This document shows, piece after piece, positions 37,532 to 49,913 of a stretch of DNA of 64,000 nt (its first letter is position 1; the number at the start of each line of letters is the position of its first letter). The stretch lies in contig CM046332.1 of the NCBI GenBank assembly GCA_025403435.1, forward strand, positions 12,251,480 through 12,315,479. The letters are read 5' to 3'. The translations under genes and the position numbers were made by a program. Below the pieces are notes generated by a model. It ran no database searches and had not been told where the DNA came from. It worked only from the letters and a program-made list of their open reading frames with translations. This DNA comes from Artocarpus heterophyllus. Its lineage: Eukaryota > Streptophyta > Magnoliopsida > Rosales > Moraceae.

Positions 37532-39524
37532 TCTTGGAAACGCGGTGCGCAGAGGAATTTTAAAATTTTTCATCAGAGTAATTTCCAAAACACAAGTTTG
37601 ACATGTTATATGCATAAATTAGACAGATCTTACTAACCTTTGTGTGAAGATCCTCCGCAGCCTGTGAAGAGAAGTAACGTTCCAGAAGAGCCTCAACCAA
37701 CTGGTCTTCTTTGCTATTCTCTATCCACAACTGGAGTGAGTGTGGGCTCACACGTACAACTCTTCCACCGGTGACTCTCCTTCCAACCAAGAGAGAGAAC
37801 TCAAAGCTAGTGTTCGTGATTTGTGAACAAAAGCTCTCAGGGAGTTTTTCAGATGCTCACTAGAAGAGTATCACTCTTAATCTCTCAATTGATCTGAGTA
37901 AATCATGAGACTCACTCCCTTTATATAGCCATTGGTCCTGGGGTCAGCCCTTATCAGATTAGGTCTCAAAAACTCGAAACAGAATCAAGTTTTAATCAAT
38001 ATCTCATAAGATCCGCATGAAAAAGCGTAATCTTATTTCTCGCTGATCGGCAGGCTGAACATCCTGATTAGCAGGCCGAACTCCCGAGAAAAAATCTCCA
38101 CGAATCTTTTATTTTCCACCTGAGATTCTAAAGGATAAAGTCTCAGTTTTGATTCAAATAACCCAATAGAGAAGATATCTGATCAAAACAAACTTTATCA
38201 AGATAAACTCTAAGAAAATAAATCAATTCACAATAATTCTACAAGTTTATCTTGATCTAATTTATCCAAAATTAAATCAACCGATAAACAGAGAAGAATT
38301 ATCCGATCCCAATAATTCAACAAGTTTATCTTAAATTAATTTTATTACAAAATTAATTCAACCAATAAACAGACATGAATTATTTGATTCTTACAAATTT
38401 TAAACCAATCTGATAATTTCGACATAAGTCACCAATTATTGGAAAAAGCACGTCGTGTCGTTACAGGATTTTGTGAGCTAGCAAAGGGGACCAAAATGGA
38501 CCTATAAAGTTCAAGCTCATGATAATTATGAAACCCAATATCCTAGATATACATTTCACAATTATCAACTCCAATGCTACTCCACTAAAAGCTTGGAGCT
38601 GCACTCTCGAACTTTATAGAATTACGAAGCTCGTGTAGCTAAGTCTTCAGACATATCAAAGTGTATCGTATCCCCATATGATAATCCATAATCGGCTTAA
38701 GGACAAGTTCTGTCTTACCTTCCCGATTATTTTTATCTTACGTTCCATTGTCTCACCATTAGAAAACTTACTATCCAAAGATAGTATACCATTCGGTTAC
38801 ACCTATGTATCCAAATGGTTGAGCGCTCCAATTTTTCAATTACAGGACAACGCATATAAGAGGATATCATTACTCCTAAAGAGGAGCTATGGATTCCATA
38901 TCTATGAATAACAAGTCTACGCTATCAAGAGTCATGCCTCCAACGTACCGGCATGCATACCATTATTGAGATGTGGAAGTCACCCATTGGTACATCAAAA
39001 GACACAAGTCGAGACAACGGGCCCATTATTCATTTTAGGATTAAGATACGATACGATACAAATGATTGTCTAAAGTGAATCGATTTGCCAAGATAGAATT
39101 ATTAATCCAAATCAATTCACTTTATGTCCCGATCTAACACATCGTCACCTATGACAACGTGCCAATGTTTCTATTCACAGAGTCCAACTCCGATGGTCAA
39201 GACAAACCATCTCCCAGAAGGGATATAGACAACATAACAATCTTTACATGAATAAAGCGCTCAACTTTATTCCCTCGATTGCGGATCATATGTTTTAGAC
39301 TGTCACCCTAAGAATTGCGTCTTCCGCATAATCATCCCATCATATGCCCAATTCTTAAGGTTTAGACTGACAGTCTCAGACTACTGTTTGCTTATCATAC
39401 ATTCAACAAATATGAACGTAAAGAGGACAAGATTTGGTATATATAAATGAATAAATTCTTTATTGATAAAAATGTCTCCAAAAACATATTACATTTTTAC
39501 TCCTTAGGGCATACATGTCTAACA
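37532..39524 (-). repeat. 3' LTR of copia-2
   Basis: About 1,993 bp. Its outer end reads TCTTGGAAAC where the family has TGTTGGAAAC. The inner end TCTAACA is followed by the purine tract complement ATCTCCCACTTGC. It carries fewer copies of the GC-rich motif than copia-1 (near 38047-38087). Confidence 0.9.
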
Positions 39525-39538
39525 ATCTCCCACTTGCA

Positions 39539-42500
39539 CTAAGTGAGTAAATACAACAAATTTTGCATCCCCATAGCTTCCACATGCCTCTCGAAGACTC
39601 TCCCAGTAAGTCTCTTCGTAAATGGATCAGCTAAACTGTCCTCTGACGCGATCTTGCACACCGTGACATGCCCGTCCTCAACGAAGTCCTTTATCACATG
39701 ATACTTCCGATCAATATGCTTACTCTTTTTGTGAAACCTTGGTTCCTTAGCATTAGCTACCGCACTGTTATCACAGTACAGTGATACCGCTTTATCCATA
39801 CCAGGAACTACCTCAAGATCCCCAAGGAACTTGCGGAGCCACACTGTTTCTTTCGAAGCATCACTAACCGCCACATACTCGGCCTCCATCGTTGAATCCG
39901 AAGTGCAATCTTGCTTCGCACTTCTCTAACTGATAGCACCGCCACCCAGAGTGAACACAAACCCCGAAGTCGATTTCCTAGAATCTAGACAGGATTGAAA
40001 ATCCAAATCAGTGTATCATAGAGGAGTTAAATCCTCACCCGAATACACAAGCATATTCCCTTGAGTCCTTCTCAGGTACTTGAAAATATGCTTTACCGTA
40101 ACCCAATGGTTTGGTCCTGGATCCGCCTGAAATCGACTTACAATCCCGACCGTATAGCTAATATCCGGTCATGTGTAAAGCATGACATACATGAGACTGC
40201 CCACTGCCAAAGCATAAGGCACTTCATGTATTCTCTTTCTTCATAAGACTTTGGAGAGTCTTTCTTAGAAAGAGTAATTCTAGACCTAGATGGTTGCCCA
40301 CCTTTCTTGGAATCCTGCATTGCAAACCTTCTGAGAATTTTATCTATGTAGCCGGCCTGTGACAAAGCTATCATTTTATTCTTCCTATCCCAAAAGATCT
40401 GGACACCGAGAACAAAATTAGCCTCACCCAAGTCCTTCATGTCAAACTGCTTGGTTATCCATAATTTGACTGATGACAATGCCCCAACGTGATTGCCAAT
40501 TAGCAAAATGTCATCCACATAGAGCAGTAGAAAAACCACCTTCCCATCTTTACTGTGTTTGTAAACACATGGTTCATCCACATTTTGTGAGAACCCATAA
40601 GTCTTGATCACTTGATCAAATCTTATGTTCCAAGAACGAGAAGCCTGCTTAAGTCCATAAATTGACTTTAGCAGCTTACAAACCTTACCTTCTTGACCAG
40701 CAACCTTGAACCCATCCGGTTGTTCCATATAAATGGACTCACCAAGATAGCCATTCAGAAAAGCCATCTTGACATCTATCTGCCAAAGCTCGTAGTCGAG
40801 AGCGGCAGCTATGGACAAGAGAATCCGGATGGACTTAAGCATGGCTACAGGAGAAAAGGTTTCCTCATAATCGATTCCTTCCTTTTGCGTATAACCCTTA
40901 GCTACCAGTCTAGCCTTAAAGGTTTCGACCTTTCCATCTACTCCTCTTTTCCTCTTGTAGATCCACTTACACCCTATGGGTTTTACCCCTTCGGGAAGAT
41001 CCACAAGCTCCCAGACTCGATTAGTCTCCATAGACTTCATCTCTATGTTCATGGCCTCTGTCTAGAGTTTTGAATCAACGTTCTCCATAGCTTTTGCGTA
41101 AGTATAAAGATCCTTGTCATGTTCATCCGGTTTAGCCAAGAAGATCTCCCCATTGAACATATACCTCTCAGGTTGACGCCCGATCCTCCCACTACACCGA
41201 AGCCCCTGAGATTGTTGTTCAAGTTTATTTGGTTTTTCTACACCGATCGGAATGGTTTCGTTCGAAACCTATGGAGTGAACGAATCACCCCTTAACTCTT
41301 CAAGCACCACTTTGCTTCGAGGTTTAATGTCGTCCATGTAACTCTCCTCAAGGAAAGTTGCATTAGTTGAAACCACGACTTTATTTTCCTTTGGGTTATA
41401 AAAATAACCCCCTTTAGTCCCTTTTGGATATCCTACAAACATGCAAACTTCCGAACGTTCTTCCAACTTATTCGGATCCTTAAACAGGACATGAGCTGGA
41501 CATCCCCATATGCGAATATGGTTTAAGGATGTCTTCCTTCTTGTCCACAACTCGTGAGGAGTTTTAGGGACCGATTTTGAAGGCACATTGTTCAAAAGAT
41601 AACATGCAGTTTGTAGTGCATATCCCCAAAAGGATAAAGATAATGATGAATAACTCATCATGGACCTAATCATGTCCAACAAAGTCCTATTCCTTCTCTC
41701 TGCTACGCCATTCTGCTGCGGAGTGCCTGGTGCAGTCAAATGGGATAAAATCCCATTCTCTAACAAGTGTCCCAAGAACTCATCAGAAAGGTATTCCCCA
41801 CCTCGATCAGATCAAAGTGCCTTTATGGGTCTACCTAATTGCTTTTCCACTTCAGCCCGAAACTCCCTGAACTTATCATAAGTTTTGCTTTTGTGGTGCA
41901 TCGGGTATACATACCCATATCTTGAGTGATCGTCAATAAAAGTGACGAAGTACTTATACCCTCCTTGTGCCCGGATGTTCATAGGTCTGCAAACATCACT
42001 ATGCACAAGTTCTAGAACCCCTTCGGCCCTATTGCCCTTAGACCTGTATGGTCTTTTAGTCATTTTACCCTCCAAACAAGATTCACATTGAGGTATAGAT
42101 TCCACCTTTAAGTGACTTAAAGGTCCATCCCTTACCAACCTTTGAATCCTATTCAGGTTAATATGGCCAAGGCGCAAATGCCAAAGATAAGTCTTATTAG
42201 AGTGAGAAGTTTTAAGTCGTTTAGAGTCATTATCACTTATCTCAGCATTAAGCAATAAGTCCATCTTAGGTTTGATAAAATATAGATTATTTTGCATCCA
42301 TCCAGAACAGATAAAACATTTGTTTTTACAAATCACCACTTTTTCATTAAAAGATACCACGTAGGAGTCTTTAAATAAAAAAGATACAGAAATTAAATTT
42401 CTTTTAAATTTAGGAACATAAAAACAATCTCGCAAAATTAAATTCCTATAATTATCAAAGTAATGATGGACATCTCCCACTGCTTCTGCTGAGACCAAGG

Positions 42501-43465
42501 ATCCATCGCCCATCCGGAGCGTTAAGTCTTCACGTAGCAAACTTCTCGTTTCTTTGAATCCCTACAGAGAAACACAAACATGATTAGTTGCACCGAAATC
42601 TATGACCCATATGTCACTGGATTCCTCAACCAAACAAGTTTCTAAATATAGAAGATCACACCTCCTTGCAATGCTTCTTTATATGTCCGACCTTACCACA
42701 AAAAAAGCACTTAAGCTTCTTTGGTTTCTTCTTCTTCTTCTTCTTGCTCTTGGTAGCAGCAGGAATAGAAGACTTTCCGTTCTTGGCCCGTTGCTTCTTT
42801 CCATTCCCTCAGTTAGGATTGGAACCAGAAGCAGCTACCATGTTGGCCTCACCACCAGCAGGAGACTCCCTGATCCGCAGTTTGAACTCCTGTAACTGTT
42901 TCATCAATTCCGTCAAGGTCATATCCCGTCTATTACTTAAATTAAAAGTTGCTCTAAATGGAATAAATTCCTTAGACAGAGTCTCAAAGGCCATAGTCAT
43001 CTGAGTTTCAGCATCGATGTCGGCTCTATTGGTTTGAGCCTCAGCGAGGTAACACATGACCAACATCATGTGCTCCTTTACAGATGTCCCCGATCTCTGT
43101 CTACAGTTTAAGAGTTTTCGAAGCGCCCCTTGCCGCTTTGTTATGGCCTGGCCTCCGAACATATCCTCAAGATTATTCAAGATCTGCTTCGCAGTCTCAT
43201 AATCCTGATGTTGAGCCTGTAGCACGTTGTTCGTGCTAGCCATAACATAGCAGTAGGCCTGATCGTTAGCATCTTTCCAGCGATCGTACGCTTGGAATTG
43301 CTTATTACTTGAGTCTCCCGTAGGCTCGGGAGGACAAGAGGTTGTCAGTACATATTTTAGTTTCTCAAAGAAAAGGACGATGTCCTGGTTCCGTTTTCAA
43401 TCGTTATAATTCTCACAGGTTAATTGGTTTTTGTCATGTATCGATGATAAAGCGTTTTTAGACAT
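39539..43465 (-). pseudogene. Gag-Pol of copia-2, broken
   Basis: Gag begins at 43465 with the same N-terminus as copia-1 and stops early (TGA in the YNDWKRN region). A second TGA precedes the basic region. A roughly 20-bp deletion after the zinc knuckle (near 42664) joins two short AAGGA repeats. Integrase, RT (YVDDILLIG near 40520) and RNase H are readable. Stops include TGA at the integrase SDRGGEY motif and TAG near 41270 and 41062, and a small deletion near 40230 shifts the frame. At the six positions where copia-1 has a private TAG this copy still has CAG. Two stops are shared with copia-1: TAG after the protease start and TAG in RNase H. Confidence 0.9.
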
Positions 43466-43621
43466 TTTCAATCTACAATAAAGAATGATATACTAAACAT
43501 AAGCAAACATATATAATAATTTAGTAAGATAACACAATCATGTAAATTCATACAAATGTGTTTATGTGTCAAAACCTTGAAAATATCACAACCTGACAAC
43601 GATAATTCCCAACTCAAAATT

Positions 43622-43911
43622 GGAAGATTTTGAAGAAAGGGACCAAAAAAAAAATTGAATTGGTAAAAGGCCTCTTTTTTTTTTGAACAAAAAAAACACG
43701 TCTTTCTATGCAGGTAAACTGTCCCAGTTTTTTTCAACAAAATAAGAAAAATGACTGTAGCAGAATAAGGAACCTCAACATGGTGAAAAAAAAAACCTAG
43801 AACCGTTTTGATATCCAAAAAACCTTTTTTTGTATGTCAAAAACTGTCCAAAAAATAGTGGTCTATTTACCAAAAAAAATTTTGGCCGGAGGCCCTTTCT
43901 CAAAATCCCCC
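43622..43911. mobile_element. Mutator-like MITE, 290 bp
   Basis: The insertion interrupts leader sequence that is continuous in copia-1. It is flanked by a 9-bp target duplication CTCAAAATT / CTCAGAATT (43613-43621, 43912-43920). Its ends are imperfect inverted repeats: GGAAGATTTTGAAGAAAGGG and, reversed, GGGGGATTTTGAGAAAGGG. A 9-bp duplication with GG-starting inverted ends fits the Mutator superfamily. It is rich in A and T runs and has no coding capacity. Confidence 0.8.
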
Positions 43912-44729
43912 CTCAGAATTCAACATGCTCCTAGGGGAGTCATGCCAAATTGAATCAGTAACACTGATCCCCTCCTGATTAATATATGTCATCCAGGACC
44001 CGCATGATCCAGCATATACTAATAATCATTTCTTTGGCCATTAATTTTATTAACAGAGCTCCTAGGGGAGGTTAATAATGAAATTAACGTGAGTGTATAA
44101 CCATCGTTTCAATATTTTATCCATGATTTATAATCACCACCTAAGGGTGTGCAACCATAAATCACACTAAAATACCTTATCCTTTCAGAGATCAATCTGG
44201 TACATGATAGAAATCCCTTCCTAGGGGTCGGGACCACCATGTTCTTCCTATGGACCAACGATGGAGGCCTTAGTTATCCCTTCGAAAACCTTCTCCCACT
44301 CAATCTTTTGAAATCAAGGTTTTATTTTAAAATTATGCATGAATAATGTTAATATGAGCGGCACTCCCTATTCTATATGACATGTTATCAATATACATGG
44401 TAAATCATATTATAATATAGACAAGCAAAGCAATCAAGCAAAGCTACAAGCAAAATAATAATAACCGTAATATTATGGTTCCACCCTAGAGGGTAGAAAA
44501 AAAAAAGATTACAAGAGAATAATCGAGACATTTATCGATTCTTCATCCTTAAATCCTCAAGCTGTATCCTTTTTCATGCAATATCCATCTTCAAGTCTTC
44601 AATCCCGTATGAATCAAAAACTTCATATTTCCGGTCATATCCAAATTTAATGTTTCTTAGAATCGTCTCAAAAATAAAATTAAAACTGCACTGGAAAATT
44701 GCACCTTTTCTGGACACTTGGCAGCTCTC

Positions 44730-44925
44730 AGTCGGCAGGCCGATCTGGGTGATCGGTCTGCCAATCCATGAAGGTTCGGCCTACCGAACTGAAAGTTTGG
44801 CCTGCCGGCAGAGCACCCCAATTTCTGCCCCACTGTCGGCCTACCGGACCACACGTCCGGCTTGCCGATCTAGGACCTTTGGCCTGCCGAACTGTGATGT
44901 CCGGCATGCCGATCGAGCAGAAAAA
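44730..44925 (-). repeat. GC-rich near-palindromic motif cluster in the copia-2 leader
   Basis: This is the same motif array as in the copia-1 leader (GGCAGGCCGA and its reverse complement), in the matching place between primer-binding site and gag. Many CG sites have changed to TG or CA. Confidence 0.75.
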
Positions 44926-45399
44926 ATTATTCCAAAAAATACAACTTTAATGCAATTCATCAATTTTATTTTCAACAATTCAAAAACATAAAATTAGAGA
45001 CTCAGGAAATACCTAGGGGCGCCATCATCATTCTTCTAGATCCGTCTTCTTCGAATAATTATTTAATTATAAAATTTTACAAATTTAAAATTAAATAACA
45101 ATTCCTACATGGAGATGATAGTCCGTCATCTAATTACATGAAAAACCTAGATACATATTCTAACCTCTAAGGAACCATAACTGGTATTAATTAATTAATA
45201 AATAATTAAAACAACAATTTAATCAATCATAATTAATTAATAAACATTTACCACATAATCTATGACAACATTTATAATTTATAAAAACCTAGAGTGCCAT
45301 CTCTCTATAAAATTAAATTCAAGCATAGGAGAGATAAAGATCACAAAATTTATGCATATAACATAATCACAAACTTGTAAATTTATGTAAAAACTATGG

Positions 45400-45410
45400 C
45401 TCTGATACCA
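45400..45410 (-). promoter_or_regulatory. Primer-binding site of copia-2
   Basis: The sense strand reads TGGTATCAGAG two bases after the 5' LTR, complementary to initiator tRNA-Met. Confidence 0.85.
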
Positions 45411-45412
45411 AT

Positions 45413-46482
45413 TGTTGGAAACATGGTGCGCAGCAGAATTTTAAAATTTTTCATCAGAGTAATTTCCAAAACACAAGTTTGACATGCTTTATGCATAAAT
45501 TAGACAGATCTTACTAACCTTTGTGTGAAGATCCTCCGCAGCCTGTGAAGAGAAGTAACGTTCTAGAAGAGCCTCAACCAACTGGTCTTCTTTGCTATTC
45601 TCTATCCACAACCGGAGTGAGTGTGGGCTCACACGTACAGCTCTTCCACCGGTGACTTTCCTTCCAACTAAGAGAGAGAACCCAAAGCTAGTGTTTGTGA
45701 TTTGTGAACAAAAGCTCTCAAGGAGTTTTTCAGATGCTCACTAGAAGAGTATCACTCTTAATCTCTCAATTGATCTGAGTAAATCATGAGACTCACTCCC
45801 TTTATATAGCCATTGGTCCTGGGGTTAGTCCTTATCAGATTAGGTCTTAAAAACTCGAAACAGAATCAAGTTCGGATCAATATCTGATAAGATCTGTGTG
45901 AAAACGTGTAATCTTATTTCTCGCTGATTGGCAGGCCGAACAGGCTCCATTGGCAGGCCGAACTTGTCATTCGGCAAGCCGAACTCCCGAGAAAAAATCT
46001 CCGTGAATCTTTTATTTTTCACCCGAGATTCTAAAGGATAAAGTCTCAGTTTTGATTCAAATAACCCAATAGAGAAGATATCTGATCAAAACAAACTTTA
46101 TCAAGATAATCTCTAAGAAAATAAATCAATTCACAATAATTCTACAAGTTTATCTTGATCTAATTTATCCAAAATTAAATCAACTGATAAACAAACAAGA
46201 ATTATCCGATCCCAATAATTCAACAAGTTTATCTTAAATTAATTTTATTACAAAATTAATTCAACCAATAAACAGACATGAATTATTTGATTCTTACAAA
46301 TTTTAAACCAATCTGATAATTTCGACATAAGTCACCAATTATTGGAAAAAGCACGCTGTGTCGTTACAGGATTTTGTGAGCTAGCAAAGGGGACCAAAAT
46401 GGACCTATAAAGTTCAAGCTCATGATAATTATGAAACTCAATATCCCAGATATACATTTCACAATTATCAACTCCAACGTTA
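45413..46482 (-). repeat. 5' LTR of copia-2, inner part
   Basis: This is the 3' portion of the LTR in sense direction, starting at TGTTGGAAAC in plus orientation. It is cut at 46482, where a plus-strand solo LTR is inserted. Confidence 0.9.
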
Positions 46483-48497
46483 TGTTAGACATGTATGCCC
46501 TAAGGAGTAAAAATGTAATACGTTTTTGGAAACATTTTTTATCAATAAAGAATTTATTCATTTATATATACCAAATCTTGTCCTCTTTACGTTCATATTT
46601 GTTGAATGTATGATAAGCAAATAATAGTCTGAGACTGTCAGTCTAAACCTTAAGAATTGGGCATATGATGGACTGATTATGCGGAAGACACGATTCTTAA
46701 GGTGACGGTCTAAAACATATGATCCGCAATCGAGGGAATAAAGTTGGACGCTTTATTCATGTAAAGATTGTTATGTTGTCTATATCTCTTTTGGGAAATG
46801 GTTTGTCTTGACCATTGGAGTTGGACTCCGTGAATAGAAACATTGGCACGTTGTCATAGGTGATGATGTGTTGGATCGGGACATAAAGTGAATTGATTTA
46901 GATTAATAATTCTGTCTCGGCAAATCGATTCACTTTAGACAGTCATTTGTATTGTATCTTAATCTTGAGATGAATAGTGGGCTCGTTGTCTCGACTTGTG
47001 CCTTTTGATGTACCAATGGGTGACTCCCACATCTCTATAGTGGTATACATGCCGGTACATTGGAGGCATGACTCTTGATAGCGTAGACTTGTTATTCATA
47101 GATATGGAATCCATAGCTCCTCTTTAGGAGTAATGATATCCTCTTATATGCGTTGTCCTGTAATTGAAAAACTGGAGCGCTCAACCATTTGGATACATAG
47201 GTGTAACCGAATGGCATACTATCTTTGGATAGTAAGTTTTCTAATATTGAGACAATGGAACATAAGATAAAAATAATCGGGAAGGTAAGACAGAACTTGT
47301 CCTTAAGCCGATTATGGATTATCATATGGGGATACGATGCACTATGATATGTCATAGAGACTTAGCTACACGAGCTTCGTAATTCTATAAAGTTCGAGAG
47401 TGCAGCTCCAAGCTTTTAGTGGAGTAGCGTTAGAGTTGATAATTGTGAAATGTATATCTAGGATATTGGGTTTCATAATTATCATGAGCTTGAACTTTAT
47501 AGGTCCATTTTGGTCCCCTTTGCTAGCTCACAAAATCCTGTAAGACACGGCGTGCTTTTCCAATAATTGGTGACTTATGTCGGATTTGTCAGATTGGTTT
47601 AAAACATGTAAGAATCAAATAATTCATGTCTGTTTATCGATTGAATTAATTTTGTAAGAAATTAGTTTAAGATAAACTTGTTGAATTATTGCGATCAGAT
47701 AATTCTCGTCTGTTTATCGATTGTTTTAATTTTGGACAAATTTAAACAAGATAAACTTGTAGAATTATTGTGAATTGATTTATTTTCTTAGAGATTATCT
47801 TGATAAAGTTTGTTTTAATCAGATAACTTCTCTATTGGGTTATTTGAATCAAAACTGAGACTTTATCCTTTAGAATCTCGGGTGGAAAATAAAAGATTCA
47901 CGGAGATTTTTTCTCGGGAGTTCGGCCTGCCGGATGACGTGGTCGGCCTGCCAAACTGGCCTGTTCGGCCTGTCGATCAGCGGAGATAAGATTTCGCATT
48001 TTCACGCGGATCTTATCAGATATTGATCCAAACTTGATTCTGTTTCGAGTTTTTAAGACGTAATCAGATATGGACTGACCCCAGGACCAATAGCTATATA
48101 AAGGGAGTGAGTCTTATGATTTACTCAGATCAATTTAAGAGATTAAGAGTGATACTCTTTTAGTGAGCATCTGAAAACTCCCTGAGAGCTTTTGTTCACA
48201 AATCATGAACACTAGCTTTGGGTTCTCTCTTTTGGTTGGAAGGAGAGTCACCGGTGGAAGAGCTATACATGTGAGCCCACACTCACTCCGGTTGTGGATA
48301 GAGAATAGCAAAGAAGACCAGTTGGTTGAGGCTCTTCTGGAACGTTACTTCTCTACACAGGTTGCAGAGATTCTTCGGCACACTGAGGTTAGTAAGATCT
48401 ATCTAACTTATACATATAACATGTCAAACTTGTGTTTTGGAAATTACTTTGATGAAAAAAAAATTTTAAAATTCCGCTGCGCACTTTATTTCTAACA
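46483..48497 (+). repeat. Solo LTR of the copia-1 family nested in the copia-2 LTR
   Basis: The LTR is 2,015 bp, from TGTTAGACATG to TTTCTAACA, with no internal region. It is flanked by the target duplication CGTTA (46478-46482) and CGCTA (48498-48502), with one transition. The host LTR reads straight across when it is removed. Solo LTRs arise when the two LTRs of a complete element recombine. Confidence 0.92.
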
Positions 48498-49442
48498 CGC
48501 TACTCCACTAAAAGCTTGGAGCTGCACTCTCGGACTTTATAGAATTACGAAGCTCGTGTAGCTAAGTCTCCATGACATATCAAAGTGTATCGTATCCCCA
48601 TATGATAATCCATAATCGGCTTAAGGACAAGTTCTGTCTTACCTTCCCGATTATTTTTATCTTACGTTTCTTTGTCTCACCATTAGAAAACTTACCATCC
48701 AAAGATAGTATACCATTCGGTTACATCTATGTATCCAAATGATTGAGCGCTCCAGTTTTTCAATTACAGGGCAATGCATATAAGAGGATATCATTACTCC
48801 TAAAGAGGAGCTATAAATTCCATATCTATGAATAACAAGTCTATGCTATCAAGAGTCATGCCTCCAACGTACCGGCATGCATACCATTATTGAGATGTGG
48901 AAGTCACCCATTGGTACATCAAAAGACACAAGTCGAGACAATGGGTCCACTATTCATTTTAGGATTAAGATACAATACAAATGATTGTCTAAAGTGAATC
49001 GATTTGCCAAGACAGAATTATTAATCCAAATCAATTCACTTTATGTCCCGATCCAACACATCGTCACCTATGACAACGTGCCAATGTTTCTATTCACGGG
49101 GTCCAACTCCGATGGTCAAGACAAACCATCTCCCAAAGGGATATAGACAACATAACAATCTTTACATGAATAAAGTGCCCAACTTTATTCCCTCGATTAC
49201 GGATCATATGTTTTAGACCATCACCTTAAGAATCGTGTCTTCTGCATAATCATCCCATCATATGCCCAATTCTTAAGGTTTAGACCGACAGTCTTAAACT
49301 ACTATTTGCTTAACATACATTTAACAAATATGAACGTAAAGAGTACAAGATTTGGTATATATAAATGAATAAATTCTTTATTGATAAAAAAGTCTCCAAA
49401 AACATATTACATTTTTACTCCTTAGGGCATATATGTCTAACA
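48498..49442 (-). repeat. 5' LTR of copia-2, outer part
   Basis: This is the remainder of the interrupted LTR, ending at TCTAACA (49442), just before the TCTAG duplication. Confidence 0.9.
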
Positions 49443-49897
49443 TCTAGGATTTATTATTTTAATTTTTATTTATAAAATTTGTATTAAAATTATTCGAATT
49501 GAAGACAAATCTATAAGATGGAGATGATTGGAGTTCTCTATTTTTTTGTGTATAAATTTTGAAGATTTTGAACTGTTGAAAAATAAATTAAAAAATTGCT
49601 TAAAATTATTTTTTACAAAGGTTTGGAAAAACACTAGTTCAGTGTTGGATGACAGGCCGATGGTCACAAACCGATAGGTCGACCTCACAGATCAATAGGC
49701 TGGTAGTAGGCAGAACCTTTTTTAAAAAAAATAGTGCATTTTTCAATGTAGTTTTTATTTTTGTTTTTTGAGACAATTCTGAAAAAATGAAATTTTATGA
49801 TAACCCAAAAAATAAATTTTGATCTATATAAGATTAAAGAATTAAATACGGACGCCACATGAAGAATGAAACAACAAGAAAAAACAAGATGAAGAAT
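49443..49897 (+). mobile_element. copia-0 leader fragment
   Basis: It matches the copia-1 leader around 27530-28147, including a decayed version of the GC-rich motif cluster near 49650-49720. It ends abruptly at GATGAAGAAT; the copia-1 equivalent continues with a further roughly 195 bp that is missing here. Confidence 0.75.
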
Positions 49898-49913
49898 TTA
49901 TTCAGTTTCAGTA

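Larger units (their letters stand above)
37532..49442 (-). mobile_element. Ty1/copia element of the copia-1 family, minus strand, inserted in copia-0 (copia-2)
   Basis: A perfect 5-bp target duplication TCTAG lies at 37527-37531 and 49443-49447. In sense order it has 5' LTR (49442-45413, interrupted by a solo LTR), primer-binding site, leader with a MITE, gag-pol and 3' LTR (39524-37532). Without the nested solo LTR it is close to 9.9 kb, including the 290-bp MITE. Confidence 0.93.

Noticed and set aside
46483..48497. Second complete copia element
   Set aside because: Only one LTR is present between the target duplications, so it is a solo LTR.
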